17,447 nt of DNA from Nitriliruptorales bacterium (GCA_007126835.1 SLAO01000172.1:1-17447), one strand, 5' to 3'. Counted from the stretch's first letter, positions 6,233 to 13,532 are shown. Program-made: numbers and translations. The notes: generated by a model from the sequence alone, not told the origin.

Positions 6233-7027
6233 CTACCCCTCGTCGATGACCTCGCCGTCGGAGTCGAGGACGCGCCAGTCGATCTCGTCGGTGTCGCGAG
6301 CCCCGGCCATCTCGGGGTCGTCGTCGGGGTCGGGCAGGTACGCCGCGTAGGCTGCGGCCTCGGCATCGTCGACGCTGACGGCGTCCACGGTCACGGTCTC
6401 GTCGCCGTCGTCGAGCTCGACCCGGTCAGCCTCCAACGGCACGAACCCGTGGACGAACCCGCCGGCGCCCGAACCGATCGGCATGCCCGGATCGGCCTCG
6501 TTCTCGGTGCACGTGCCCATGCCGGCCTGCACGGTCGCGGTGCCGATGCACAGCTGGTCGTCCTCGACCCCGGTAGCAGTCACCCAGGACGGGTCGTCTT
6601 GCGCCTCAGCGTCGATGATGGCGATGTGCTCGCAGCCGGCGTCGTCCAGCCAATCCCGAACCTGCTCGGTGCCGTGGTGACGCGCAGCTCCGGCCAACGC
6701 CTCGCACGTCGGGGCAAACGCGTGCTCGACCTCGGCGCGCTCTTCGAATTCGCCCAGCTCGGCGGCCGCGCCCTGACCCTCGGCCTCGACTTCGAGAACG
6801 ACCGGCGCGGGCTCGTCGGCGGGTCGCAACAGCTCGAGCTCGCCGCGGTCATCCACCTCGGCTTCATCGAGCTGCGTGACCGCGGTGACGTCGTCGCGGT
6901 CCTCGAGCTCACCGGCCACATCGTCGACGGCGGCGTCGGGGTCGAGCATCAGCGCGGCCTGGGTGGGTTCCTCGAATCGCCAGAGCCCTTCGAAGTCGAT
7001 CCCGAACAGCTCGGTGCCCATCTCCAT
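6233..7027 (-). CDS. Acidic hypothetical protein
   Basis: 264 residues from ATG 7027 (a second ATG at 7021 is equally possible: MEMGTELF or MGTELF). No family recognised. The protein is very acidic, with runs such as LPDPDDDPEM and ELDDGDETVTVD, four Cys (TCEAL, GCEHI, LCIG, GTCTEN) and no signal peptide or membrane helix. The frame has clear coding character, with G or C in most third positions. The open frame continues upstream to 7366 but would then overlap the divergent copD start, and that extension looks like intergenic sequence. No strong ribosome binding site is visible (GACGAG about 9 nt before 7027). It faces the VOC gene and is divergent from the copper cluster, sharing a 229-bp intergenic region with it. 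No function is proposed. Confidence 0.65.
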   Translation of the reverse strand: MEMGTELFGIDFEGLWRFEEPTQAALMLDPDAAVDDVAGELEDRDDVTAVTQLDEAEVDDRGELELLRPADEPAPVVLEVEAEGQGAAAELGEFEERAEVEHAFAPTCEALAGAARHHGTEQVRDWLDDAGCEHIAIIDAEAQDDPSWVTATGVEDDQLCIGTATVQAGMGTCTENEADPGMPIGSGAGGFVHGFVPLEADRVELDDGDETVTVDAVSVDDAEAAAYAAYLPDPDDDPEMAGARDTDEIDWRVLDSDGEVIDEG

Positions 7028-7111
7028 GTGTGTTAACTCGTCAGGATCTCCGTGCCGCCGACCCGCGACGCACACAATTGCCGGGGGCGGACTCGGACGG
7101 ACGGCCGAGGG

Positions 7112-7133
7112 GACCCCCGGTGCCCGGCGGGTC
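7112..7133. promoter_or_regulatory. Imperfect dyad between the acidic-protein gene and copD
   Basis: GACCCCCGGTGCCCGGCGGGTC is an interrupted inverted repeat (GACCC with GGGTC, and CGG with CCG inside) in the 229-bp region between two divergent genes. It could be an operator, possibly copper-related given the neighbour, but GC-rich DNA yields such dyads often. No convincing -35/-10 pair was found in this region; TAGGTT at 7227-7232 is the best -10 candidate for copD. Confidence 0.22.
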
Positions 7134-7256
7134 ACGCCCTGTGCCGTGTCCGCACCCGTTGCCAGTACCCGTGACACCTGCCGACGGCGGACTTCGATGC
7201 TCAATATCGGCCGGTTGCCGTCGGGATAGGTTGGGCCACGATAAGAAAGGAGCCAC

Positions 7257-8660
7257 GTGCGCACCGCCGAACCGAGCACCGCAGGGTCCGCCCGGGCGCC
7301 GGCGTGGCGAGCGCCGGCGGTGGTGGCTGGGGCCGTGCTCGCGGTGGGGGTGTTCGTCGCGGTCACGCTGTCGCTGACTCACGGCGGCGAGGGCGCGCTC
7401 GGCGTGCCTGCGGCGCTGCTGCGGTTCGTGCGCTACGGAGGCTCGCTCATGGCCGTAGGCGGGTTCGTGTTCCTGGCGGCGGTCCGCCCGTCTTCGTCGC
7501 CGGCGCAGGGGTTGGACCGGCGCCTGGCGCTGGTTGCCGCAGCGGCTGCCGCGGCGGCCTCGCTCGCGCTCGTGCCGGTACAGGCCGCGCTGGTCAGCGG
7601 GCGGCTCACGGGTGCCGTCGACTGGTCCGTCGTGACGGCGGTGCTGTCGGCTGGCTTCGGGCAAAGCGTCGGAGTGGGTGTGACCGGTCTGGCACTGCTG
7701 GCGCTGGCGGTGGCCCTCACGCCTGCCGTGGCCTCCACCCCCACCTCGGCCCGGGCGCCCTCAGCGGCGGGCGTGGGCCTCGGCGCCGCGGGCTGCTTGC
7801 TGACCCTGGGGGCGTTCTTGTTGACGGGCCACACGGCGGTGAGCCAGCCGCAGGCGGTGACCCTGACGGCGAACCTGACCCACACCGCCGCCGGGGCGGT
7901 GTGGCTCGGCGGTCTGGTCCTGCTGCCATTAGCGCTGTCCGAGCGCCGTCGCGCCGATGACCTCCTCGGAGCCGGCCGGCTGGTGGGACGGTTCTCGACG
8001 GCGGCGACCGTGGCGGTGCTCGCGGCCGGCGCGGGCGGCCTCGCGCTGGCCTGGGTGGAGGTGCGCAGCCTCGCTGCGCTGGCCACCCCCTACGGGAGCG
8101 TTCTGCTCGTCAAGATCGCGTTGGTCGCCGCGGTCGCCGCCCTCGGGGGCTACAACAACCGCCGACTCGTGCCCGCGATCCGCCGCGGTGACCTGGCGCA
8201 GTGGGACCGCCTGACACGGATCATGCGCTGGGAGGCCGCTGGGCTCGTGGCGGTGCTCGCCGTCACCGCCGTGCTGGTCGACATCGTGCCCGCGAGGGTG
8301 GACGCTGGCGTGGACGCCCAGGTGGTCCGCGTGGCGCCACTGGGAGCGGGACGAACGGCCACCGTGATCATCGAACCGGCCCGCCCGGGCACCAATGAGG
8401 TCCACGTCTACGTGGATGGCGGCGGCATCGACGAGGAGCTCACCGACGTCGCCCTCGGCTTCGTGCCCCCCGGCGAGGAGGAGGCCGCGCAGGACGTCAC
8501 CCCGTCTCAGGTCGGACCGGGCCACTGGCTCCACCTCGGGTCGGAGTTCACCACGTCGGGCGACTGGCGCCTCGAGCTGATCGCCGATGCCGACGACCCC
8601 GAGGCCGCTGCCGCGCTGACGATTCCGATCACGGCGGTAGACGAGTGGGACCATCAATGA
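7257..8660 (+). CDS. copD: CopD-type copper transport membrane protein
   Basis: 467 residues with about eight or nine transmembrane helices between residues 20 and 345 and an extracytoplasmic C-terminal domain (about 350-467). CopD features: LLTGHTAVSQPQ with H192, NLTHTAAGAVWLGGL with H209, and LLVKIALVAAVAALGGYNNRRLVPAI late in the core. The C-terminal domain begins VIIEPARPGTNEVHVYVD and ends GDWRLELIAD, a beta-sandwich seen at the end of other CopD proteins. GTG 7257 is supported by AAAGGAG (7246-7252), 4 nt upstream. CopD is thought to move copper across the inner membrane with CopC as its extracytoplasmic partner, and copC is the next gene, 100 bp downstream. The order copD-copC is reversed relative to the Pseudomonas operon. 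Confidence 0.88.
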   Translation: MRTAEPSTAGSARAPAWRAPAVVAGAVLAVGVFVAVTLSLTHGGEGALGVPAALLRFVRYGGSLMAVGGFVFLAAVRPSSSPAQGLDRRLALVAAAAAAAASLALVPVQAALVSGRLTGAVDWSVVTAVLSAGFGQSVGVGVTGLALLALAVALTPAVASTPTSARAPSAAGVGLGAAGCLLTLGAFLLTGHTAVSQPQAVTLTANLTHTAAGAVWLGGLVLLPLALSERRRADDLLGAGRLVGRFSTAATVAVLAAGAGGLALAWVEVRSLAALATPYGSVLLVKIALVAAVAALGGYNNRRLVPAIRRGDLAQWDRLTRIMRWEAAGLVAVLAVTAVLVDIVPARVDAGVDAQVVRVAPLGAGRTATVIIEPARPGTNEVHVYVDGGGIDEELTDVALGFVPPGEEEAAQDVTPSQVGPGHWLHLGSEFTTSGDWRLELIADADDPEAAAALTIPITAVDEWDHQ

Positions 8661-8760
8661 CCCGGCACCGCTCGCAGCCGACACCGCGTCGATCCGCCGC
8701 CAGCGGTAGCCTTGACCGCGCATTCGCACCGGTCCCGGCCCTCGGAAAGGTCAAGGTGGC

Positions 8761-9390
8761 GTGAGCGTGGCGGTAGCAAGCCTGCGGCATCTGGCGTTCG
8801 TCACGCTCGTCGCCGCTGCGGTGCTGCTCGTGGTCCCGGCGACAGCGGGCGCCCACGCGGCGCTGCTCGATAGCGAACCCGCTGACGGGGCCGATGTCGA
8901 AAAGGCCCCCGACGAGATCGTGCTCATGTTCAACGAGCCGATGCAGCCCCCCGCGACGGTCGAGGTCACTGGGCCGGACGGGCAGGCCGTCGCTGAGGGC
9001 GAAGCCGACATCGACGGCGAGCGCGTCGTGATGCCCATCGACGAGCTGACGTCGGATGGTGAGCACACGGTGACGTGGCGGGCGGTGTCGGCCGACGACC
9101 ACCCGATCGACGGCGAGTTCACCTTTGAGGTCACCGACGTCGAGCCTGAGACCGCAGACGAAGACGCCGAGCCCACTCCCACGCCCACCCCCGAGCCGAC
9201 CCCCACCGAGTCGCCCGACGAGCTCGACGACCTCGAGCAGGCGCACGCCGGCCCGCCCTCGTCTGACGCCGACGACGGCGGGGGAGGGGTGCTGGTGTGG
9301 CTGCTTGCCGGCGCGGCGGCGATCGCTGCGCTCGCCGCCGCGGGAACGGTCGTTGCGCAACGGCGACGGCAGACACCCGATGGCGCGTGA
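8761..9390 (+). CDS. copC: CopC copper-binding protein, membrane-anchored
   Basis: 209 residues: signal peptide 1-31 ending AGA, CopC beta-barrel about 32-125, an acidic Thr/Pro stalk (PTPTPTPEPTPTESP), then a C-terminal helix (about 172-200) followed by RRR. The mature protein would start at H32, and SADDHPIDG supplies D112 and H114, matching the Cu(II) site of CopC proteins (N-terminal His plus Asp-x-His). The methionine-rich Cu(I) site of Pseudomonas CopC is absent, as in most one-site relatives. GTG 8761 follows AAGGTGG closely; GTG 8767 is an alternative. The C-terminal anchor is typical of Gram-positive CopC. Its stop codon lies in the first unit of a 24-bp tandem repeat. It probably passes Cu(II) to CopD. 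Confidence 0.92.
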   Translation: MSVAVASLRHLAFVTLVAAAVLLVVPATAGAHAALLDSEPADGADVEKAPDEIVLMFNEPMQPPATVEVTGPDGQAVAEGEADIDGERVVMPIDELTSDGEHTVTWRAVSADDHPIDGEFTFEVTDVEPETADEDAEPTPTPTPEPTPTESPDELDDLEQAHAGPPSSDADDGGGGVLVWLLAGAAAIAALAAAGTVVAQRRRQTPDGA

Positions 9391-9500
9391 CCCGGGGGCG
9401 CACCTGGTGTGTGACGCGGGGGCGCGCTTGGGGTGTGCCGCGAGGGCGCGCTGTGCGGCGTGAGGCGAAGGCGCGCCATGCGCCTGAGGCCAGGGCGCGC
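9385..9500. repeat. Degenerate 24/25-bp tandem repeat between copC and the next gene
   Basis: Five imperfect units start at 9385, 9409, 9433, 9457 and 9482 (24, 24, 24, 25 and about 19-25 bp). Each has a G/C-rich start with TGA or TGC and then GGGCGCGC or a close variant. The first unit overlaps the copC stop codon, and four of the five keep a TGA at the same place, so the array looks like repeated duplication of the copC 3' end. It fills almost the whole gap to ATG 9504. Confidence 0.8.
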
Positions 9501-9503
9501 TAG

Positions 9504-10640
9504 ATGCGACCGGCGCGGCATGCCGCGGTGGTGCTCGTCGCGCTCACCGGCGCGCTGATCACCCTGGCCGGCCCCGCGCATGCCCACGGCCGGGCGACGG
9601 ACGCCACCAACTACGACAGCACCGTGACCGAGGCTCCGGCGCTGGAGGGAGTCGAGTGGGCGGTCTACGGCGGTGACGCGCTGCTGTCGGTGACCAACAC
9701 CACCGACACCGCGCTGACGGTCTTCGGATACGACGGCGAGCCGTACCTCCGGATCGGTCCGGACGGGGTGTGGCGCAACCAGCGGTCGCCCGCGGCGTAC
9801 CTCAACGAGGACCGTTACGGGCAGGTCACCTTGCCTCCCGACGCCGATGCCGACGCGCCGCCCGACTGGGACCGTGTCAGCGACCAGGCGTCGCATGCGT
9901 GGCACGACCACCGCATCCACTTCATGGCGCCACGGCGACCAGCAGCCATCGACGAGAACCCCGACGTCGAGCAGGTGGTTCCCGGCTACGAGCGCTGGGA
10001 GGTGCCGTTTGCCCATGGTGAGACGGAGTACGTGGTAGCAGGCGAGCTGTCGTGGGTCCCGGCTCCCTCCCCGTGGCCCTGGTTGGCGGCCGGCGCCGTA
10101 CTGGTGCTCCCGGCGCTGGCTGGGGCGAAGACCCATCCGCGGCTGGAGGCCCCAGGACCCGAAGGCGGCCGCTGGCCAGGGCTGGCGCGCCCCGCCGCGG
10201 TGGTGCTGGGGGTCGTGGCTGCGGCCAACGTCTCGAGGATCATCGACGACGTGGTCGCGGTTCCCTTGCCCGCCACCGAGACCGCGCTGGCGGCGGCGCT
10301 GACGACGTTGTTCACGGCGGCTGGTGGATACGGGGCGTGGCGCGGGTGGCGGGGGACCCACGCAGACCTGTTCGCGATGGGAGCGGGTGGGGTGCTGCTC
10401 GGCGTCGGTCAGGGACTCGTGTCGCTGCCGGTGCTGACTTCCTCCCAGCTGGCCACCGTGTTCGCGGACGCGTTCGCCCGAGCGCTCGTGGCGGCCAGCC
10501 TGGCCCAAACCCTCGTCGTGGTCGGGGTCGCCTGGTGGGGCTCGCGCAGGCTACGGCCAACTGTGCCTGACGCTCGCGCCGGCGAGCGTGCCGCGGCCGC
10601 GGGGCCGCCTGACGCAGCGCTGGGAGCCTCTTCAGGGTGA
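9504..10640 (+). CDS. Exported multi-pass membrane protein with WHDHRIH motif, copper-cluster associated
   Basis: 378 residues. A signal peptide ends AGPAHA at residue 27, so the mature protein would begin His28-Gly. An extracytoplasmic domain (28-188) holds the His-rich stretch SHAWHDHRIHFM (H131, H134, H136, H139), then four or five transmembrane helices (about 190-345) and a loose, charged C-terminus. Similar WHDHR proteins are, as far as I recall, found near copC genes in other actinobacteria but have no assigned role. Position and histidines suggest copper binding or delivery together with CopC/CopD; that is inference. The start is the first ATG after the repeat array; only a weak AGGG lies upstream, so an internal start is not excluded. 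The signal peptide directly after ATG supports the choice. Confidence 0.8.
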   Translation: MRPARHAAVVLVALTGALITLAGPAHAHGRATDATNYDSTVTEAPALEGVEWAVYGGDALLSVTNTTDTALTVFGYDGEPYLRIGPDGVWRNQRSPAAYLNEDRYGQVTLPPDADADAPPDWDRVSDQASHAWHDHRIHFMAPRRPAAIDENPDVEQVVPGYERWEVPFAHGETEYVVAGELSWVPAPSPWPWLAAGAVLVLPALAGAKTHPRLEAPGPEGGRWPGLARPAAVVLGVVAAANVSRIIDDVVAVPLPATETALAAALTTLFTAAGGYGAWRGWRGTHADLFAMGAGGVLLGVGQGLVSLPVLTSSQLATVFADAFARALVAASLAQTLVVVGVAWWGSRRLRPTVPDARAGERAAAAGPPDAALGASSG

Positions 10641-10741
10641 GCGCGTGACCGACCCGATCGAAGATGCGGATGTGGGGGGTCCGGTAACCTCGATCCAGAC
10701 CGGGACGCGTGGCTGCCCGCCAGTCCACCGGCTCGCGATTG

Positions 10742-10779
10742 CTCCCGAAAGCGGCGCCGCGCTGCGCTTTTTCGGGGAG
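10742..10779 (+). terminator. Hairpin downstream of the WHDHRIH gene
   Basis: CTCCCGAAA (10742-10750) can pair with TTTCGGGGAG (10770-10779) with one bulged G; the loop contains its own palindrome GCGGCGCCGC. It lies about 100 bp after the stop codon and about 60 bp before the next start, so it could terminate the upstream unit or be in the leader of the lipoprotein gene. TACTGT (10798-10803) just after it is a possible -10 box without a clear -35. Confidence 0.35.
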
Positions 10780-10841
10780 ATGCCACGGGCCGGCTGCTAC
10801 TGTCGGGCCAGAGTCGACCCCGCCTGCACAAGGACCGCAGA

Positions 10842-11726
10842 ATGCCCGTCCGCAAGTCGCGTCCCCGCTCGGTGCCGGCCCTCGCGCTAGGCCTGCTGGG
10901 CATGCTGTTGCTGGCTTCCTGCGCCGGGGACTCGGAGGGGATCCCCGACGGCGAACCGGACCTCAGCGTCATCAACGCCTCGTTCGAGACCCTGGCCGGA
11001 GAGGACGTTCGCATCCCGTTCGGGCTGGTGGATTCCGACAACGTCCCGCGCACCGACGCCGATGTCGAGGTGTACCTGCGCACGATCGAGGGTGAGGTCT
11101 TAAGCGGTCCGCACGAGCCCGAGTTCCACTCGCCGGACGACACGGGGACGCCGACGGGCGTGTACGTCGCCTCGCTTCCGTCCGCCGACCCCGGCACCCA
11201 CGAGGTCGTGGTGGTGGACGGAGACGAGTGGGGGATGGCGGCGGTGCAGATCGTCGACGCCGAGGACAGCCAGGCGCCCGCGCCCGGTGACGACGCCATC
11301 CCCGTGGAGACCCCGACCTTCGACGACGACCTGGGGATCGAGCAGATCTCGACGCTTGGCGAACCCACCACGATGCACGAGACCAGCCTCGACGAGGTCC
11401 TCGAGCAGGGCCGCCCGGCGATGGTTTTGTTCGCGACGCCCGCGTACTGCCAGACGGCGGTGTGCGGACCCGCCGTGGAGTCGCTGGAGGAGATCCACCT
11501 GTCCCGCGACTGGGGCGACGTCGAGTTCTTGCATCTGGAGATCTTCACCGACGACGGGCAGACCGTCGCCCCGTGGGTCGAGGAGTGGAACCTGCCCACC
11601 GAGCCCTGGTTGTTCGCGGTGGACAGCGACGGCGTCGTCATCGACCGCATGGACGGGCCGCTGATCCCGTCGGAGATGGAGGCGATGGCTGAACGCCTCG
11701 CCGAGGACGGACCCGACGAGATCTAG
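10842..11726 (+). CDS. Lipoprotein with thioredoxin-like domain (CX4C)
   Basis: 294 residues. A lipobox LLASC makes C27 the lipidated cysteine after a basic n-region (MPVRKSRPRS) and a hydrophobic stretch. Residues about 40-138 form a beta-rich domain (IPFGLVDSDN, GVYVASLP, GTHEVVVVDG) of the FixH/YtkA or Ig-like kind. Residues about 165-290 form a thioredoxin fold with PAMVLFATPAYCQTAVCGPA; the pair C203/C208 is spaced CX4C, not CXXC, and W(T)EPWLFAVDSDG fits the cis-Pro strand region. ATG 10842 has AAGGAC 6 nt upstream. Next to copC/copD it may reduce or load a copper site on a membrane oxidase, as SCO proteins do with CX3C, but this is inference. A hairpin follows directly after the stop codon. 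Confidence 0.82.
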   Translation: MPVRKSRPRSVPALALGLLGMLLLASCAGDSEGIPDGEPDLSVINASFETLAGEDVRIPFGLVDSDNVPRTDADVEVYLRTIEGEVLSGPHEPEFHSPDDTGTPTGVYVASLPSADPGTHEVVVVDGDEWGMAAVQIVDAEDSQAPAPGDDAIPVETPTFDDDLGIEQISTLGEPTTMHETSLDEVLEQGRPAMVLFATPAYCQTAVCGPAVESLEEIHLSRDWGDVEFLHLEIFTDDGQTVAPWVEEWNLPTEPWLFAVDSDGVVIDRMDGPLIPSEMEAMAERLAEDGPDEI

Positions 11727-11730
11727 CCGG

Positions 11731-11752
11731 GCCGCGGGTGGTGCACCCGGGC
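11731..11752 (+). terminator. Hairpin after the lipoprotein gene
   Basis: CGGGTG and CACCCG pair around a GTG loop, extended by GCC with GGC across one bulged G, giving a nine-pair stem starting 4 nt after the stop codon. There is no T-run. Its position directly after the last gene of the copper cluster favours a terminator. Confidence 0.5.
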
Positions 11753-11860
11753 ATGAGGGTCGCGTCGTTGGTGCCGCCGCGGCTCGTCGCCGTACACCGA
11801 TGCGGAGGCGGTCGCAGCACCACGCGGTGCCGGGCCGGACAGTGCCGCCCTGGCCTTGGG

Positions 11861-11888
11861 TTGCGTCACAGTAGGCGCGGCATAGGCT
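11861..11888 (+). promoter_or_regulatory. Possible promoter of the DUF3152 gene
   Basis: TTGCGT (11861-11866) and TAGGCT (11883-11888) are 16 bp apart. The -35 box is weak (TTG only) and the -10 fits TAnnnT. Transcription would begin near 11895, giving a leader of about 35 nt that includes the strong AAGGAGGG site. Confidence 0.4.
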
Positions 11889-11931
11889 CGTCCGTTGCGT
11901 CCCACGAACCGTGTCCTGAAGGAGGGATGTC

Positions 11932-12978
11932 GTGCGCCGGCCCGCCCCGGTGGATCGGCACCGCGATGCGCGCAGGTGGGCTGTCCGGTGGTTCCTCGTG
12001 GCGGGCAGCCTGCTCATCGCTGTGGCCGTCGCGATGGGGTGGCCGCTGGGAGCTGGTGTGGACGTTGCGGCTGTCGACGCCCGGGATGACGGGTCCTCGG
12101 TGTCGTCGCAGCCCGAGCGGCCGGCTCCTCCAGACCCCCACGGGCAGGGTGCTGCGTCGGCGGATGCGCACGGGGAGGGCGGCGATGATCGGTCTGCGGG
12201 TTACGGAGGCCAACGTCTCAGCCAGGTCGCGATCCCGGATGACGAACGCGGGCTCGCACGTGGGGCCGAAGGCGGGGTCTCTCATCGCGCCCCGCTGGAT
12301 GCGCGAGGCCAGGTGGTGCCCCCGCCACGATCGCCGCAGCGCCGCATGCCCCCGCCAGGCGGTGCGGATACGACGCCAGACATCTGGTCAGAGGACCGCG
12401 ACGCTGCCGACCTCCCCGACACCGAGACCACCCCGGAAGGCTTCGAGGCGCTCGTCGGCACAGAGGACGTGGCCGGCGATGACGGCCGGCTGGTGACCTA
12501 CTCGCTCGAGGTCGAACCCGGCGCCGACGTCGACCTCGCTGCGTTTGTTGAAGCCGCGACCGACATCCTGTCCGACGAGGAGCGCGGCTGGCCTGCGCAG
12601 GACCGCTACCGGTTGCAGCGAGTCGAAGCCGCCGACGCTGACGTGCGGGTGGTGCTCGCCTCGCCGGCGACCACCGATGAGCTCTGCGCGCGGGCCGGAC
12701 TGGACACACGCGGGCGCTACAGCTGCTGGAACGGGCACTTCGCGGCGCTCAACGCCGAGCGCTGGCGCGACGGCGCCTCCGCCTTCGACGACGAGCCGAT
12801 CGAGACCTACCGCGCCTACCTCGTCAACCACGAGGTGGGCCACGGCCTCGGCTATGGCCACTACGCCTGCCCCGGACCGGGCCAAGACGCTCCCGTCATG
12901 GTGCAGCAGTCGATGGGCACGGGCGGGTGCGAGCCAAACGCCTGGCCCTACCCCCAGGGGCCGGGCGGAGCGCCGTAG
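11932..12978 (+). CDS. DUF3152 zinc metallopeptidase, membrane-anchored
   Basis: 348 residues from GTG 11932, supported by AAGGAGGG (11919-11926), 5 nt upstream. Arg-rich cytoplasmic start, a single helix about 19-38, a long Pro/Gly/Asp linker (about 50-165) and the DUF3152 domain (about 168-345). The domain carries NHEVGHGLGYGH: H300, E301, H304 and H310 form the HExxHxxxxxH zinc site of metzincin-type peptidases, with VMVQQSM (M323 or M328) as a likely Met-turn. C252, C265, C313 and C333 could form disulfides, as expected outside the cell. DUF3152 is known mainly from actinobacteria and its substrates are unknown. The linker (DNA about 12060-12360) has poorer third-position GC bias than the domain. 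The gene stands alone and is convergent with the minus-strand genes. Confidence 0.87.
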   Translation: MRRPAPVDRHRDARRWAVRWFLVAGSLLIAVAVAMGWPLGAGVDVAAVDARDDGSSVSSQPERPAPPDPHGQGAASADAHGEGGDDRSAGYGGQRLSQVAIPDDERGLARGAEGGVSHRAPLDARGQVVPPPRSPQRRMPPPGGADTTPDIWSEDRDAADLPDTETTPEGFEALVGTEDVAGDDGRLVTYSLEVEPGADVDLAAFVEAATDILSDEERGWPAQDRYRLQRVEAADADVRVVLASPATTDELCARAGLDTRGRYSCWNGHFAALNAERWRDGASAFDDEPIETYRAYLVNHEVGHGLGYGHYACPGPGQDAPVMVQQSMGTGGCEPNAWPYPQGPGGAP

Positions 12979-13087
12979 GGCCGCGGCAGCGCTCGCGATT
13001 GCGCCGGGGCAGTTCCTGATACGCGCTGGGGGCTGTTCCGACTGGCCGTCGCGAGGTGAAGATCGCGTTGCCGGCGCTGTGGCATGC

Positions 13088-13297
13088 TCAGCGGCTGTCT
13101 GGTTGCTGCCGTGCGGTCCACAGCGCGAAGCCGGCCGAGGCCACGATGATGCCGGCGCCCACGCCCAGGAGCGTCTGGCCCAGATTGGACTCGCCGAACG
13201 CGACCAAGACCCCGCCGACAACGAGTACCGCGAGCCCGCCGATCAGCAGGCCGACCCAGCTTCGGCGGGATGGGCCGCGCGTGGCGTTCTGAGACAT
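13088..13297 (-). CDS. Small two-helix membrane protein
   Basis: 69 residues from ATG 13297, with an excellent ribosome binding site GGAGGTG (13301-13307 read on the minus strand), 3-4 nt upstream. After a short polar start (MSQNATRGPSRRS) come two hydrophobic helices, about 14-36 and 42-63, joined by GESNLGQT, and a short polar tail ending QQPDSR. Helix one ends LVVGGVLVAFG and helix two reads LLGVGAGIIVASAGFALW, both Gly-rich as in packed helical hairpins. I do not recognise the family. It is the last of the minus-strand set following the methyltransferase and may be cotranscribed with it. Confidence 0.72.
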   Translation of the reverse strand: MSQNATRGPSRRSWVGLLIGGLAVLVVGGVLVAFGESNLGQTLLGVGAGIIVASAGFALWTARQQPDSR

Positions 13298-13299
13298 GG

Positions 13300-13521
13300 T
13301 CACCTCCGGCTGGGGGTCGCGTGTTGCGTGCGGACGGCCCGGCGCCGCGAGCAGCGAGCGTGGGATCCGTGCAGCCACAGGAGTGCCCGCTCGGGGACGA
13401 TCCATTCGTGAGGCACCGTGCCCACATGGGCGTGCCCGCTGCAGCCGGTGATCGGGGCACGCCGCCGGCGCCGGTGCCGGCCGTCCCCAGTGCCGGGCGT
13501 CCCGGTGCACTCAACCTCCAC
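13300..13521 (-). CDS. Doubtful 73-codon ORF between methyltransferase and small membrane protein
   Basis: The frame opens at GTG 13521, 7 nt after the methyltransferase stop codon, and its TGA (13302-13300) ends 2 nt before ATG 13297 of the next gene, a tight operon-like fit. By hand count about 86% of third positions are G or C, against about 67% of second positions. Against it: no ribosome binding site, an Arg/His/Cys-rich composition unlike the acidic neighbours, and no recognisable domain. The GTG lies inside the 16-bp motif that also contains the start codon of the nagB-like gene at 17275. It could be a short coupled ORF or chance. Confidence 0.22.
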   Translation of the reverse strand: MEVECTGTPGTGDGRHRRRRRAPITGCSGHAHVGTVPHEWIVPERALLWLHGSHARCSRRRAVRTQHATPSRR

Positions 13522-13532
13522 TTGAGGGTTAG
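13517..13532 (-). repeat. 16-bp shared motif, copy A (methyltransferase stop codon)
   Basis: TCCACTTGAGGGTTAG on the plus strand, CTAACCCTCAAGTGGA on the minus strand. An identical 16-mer is at 17271-17286. In both places the TAA is the stop codon of a minus-strand gene, and a GTG follows 7 nt later in frame with an open reading frame. Here the motif sits in a wider imperfect dyad (13510-13532) with half-sites like those of MerR-type regulators. Confidence 0.7.

Noticed and set aside
7215..7245. MerR/CueR-type promoter for copD with a 19-bp spacer (TTGCCG and GATAAG)
   Set aside because: The -10 would overlap the ribosome binding site at 7246-7252, so the transcript would lack it; no strong dyad lies in the spacer.
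8751..10508. Long minus-strand frame of 585 codons opposite copC and the WHDHRIH gene
   Set aside because: Ser/Ala/Pro-rich low-complexity product with no domain, while the plus strand has signal peptides, CopC motifs and ribosome sites.
10641..10841. Possible riboswitch in the leader of the lipoprotein gene
   Set aside because: Only one hairpin is evident and no conserved riboswitch core (cobalamin box or similar) could be recognised.
10588..10890. 100-codon plus-strand frame between the WHDHRIH gene and the lipoprotein
   Set aside because: It overlaps both real genes, its internal GTG has only a weak site, and the product is Arg/Cys/Pro-rich without motifs.
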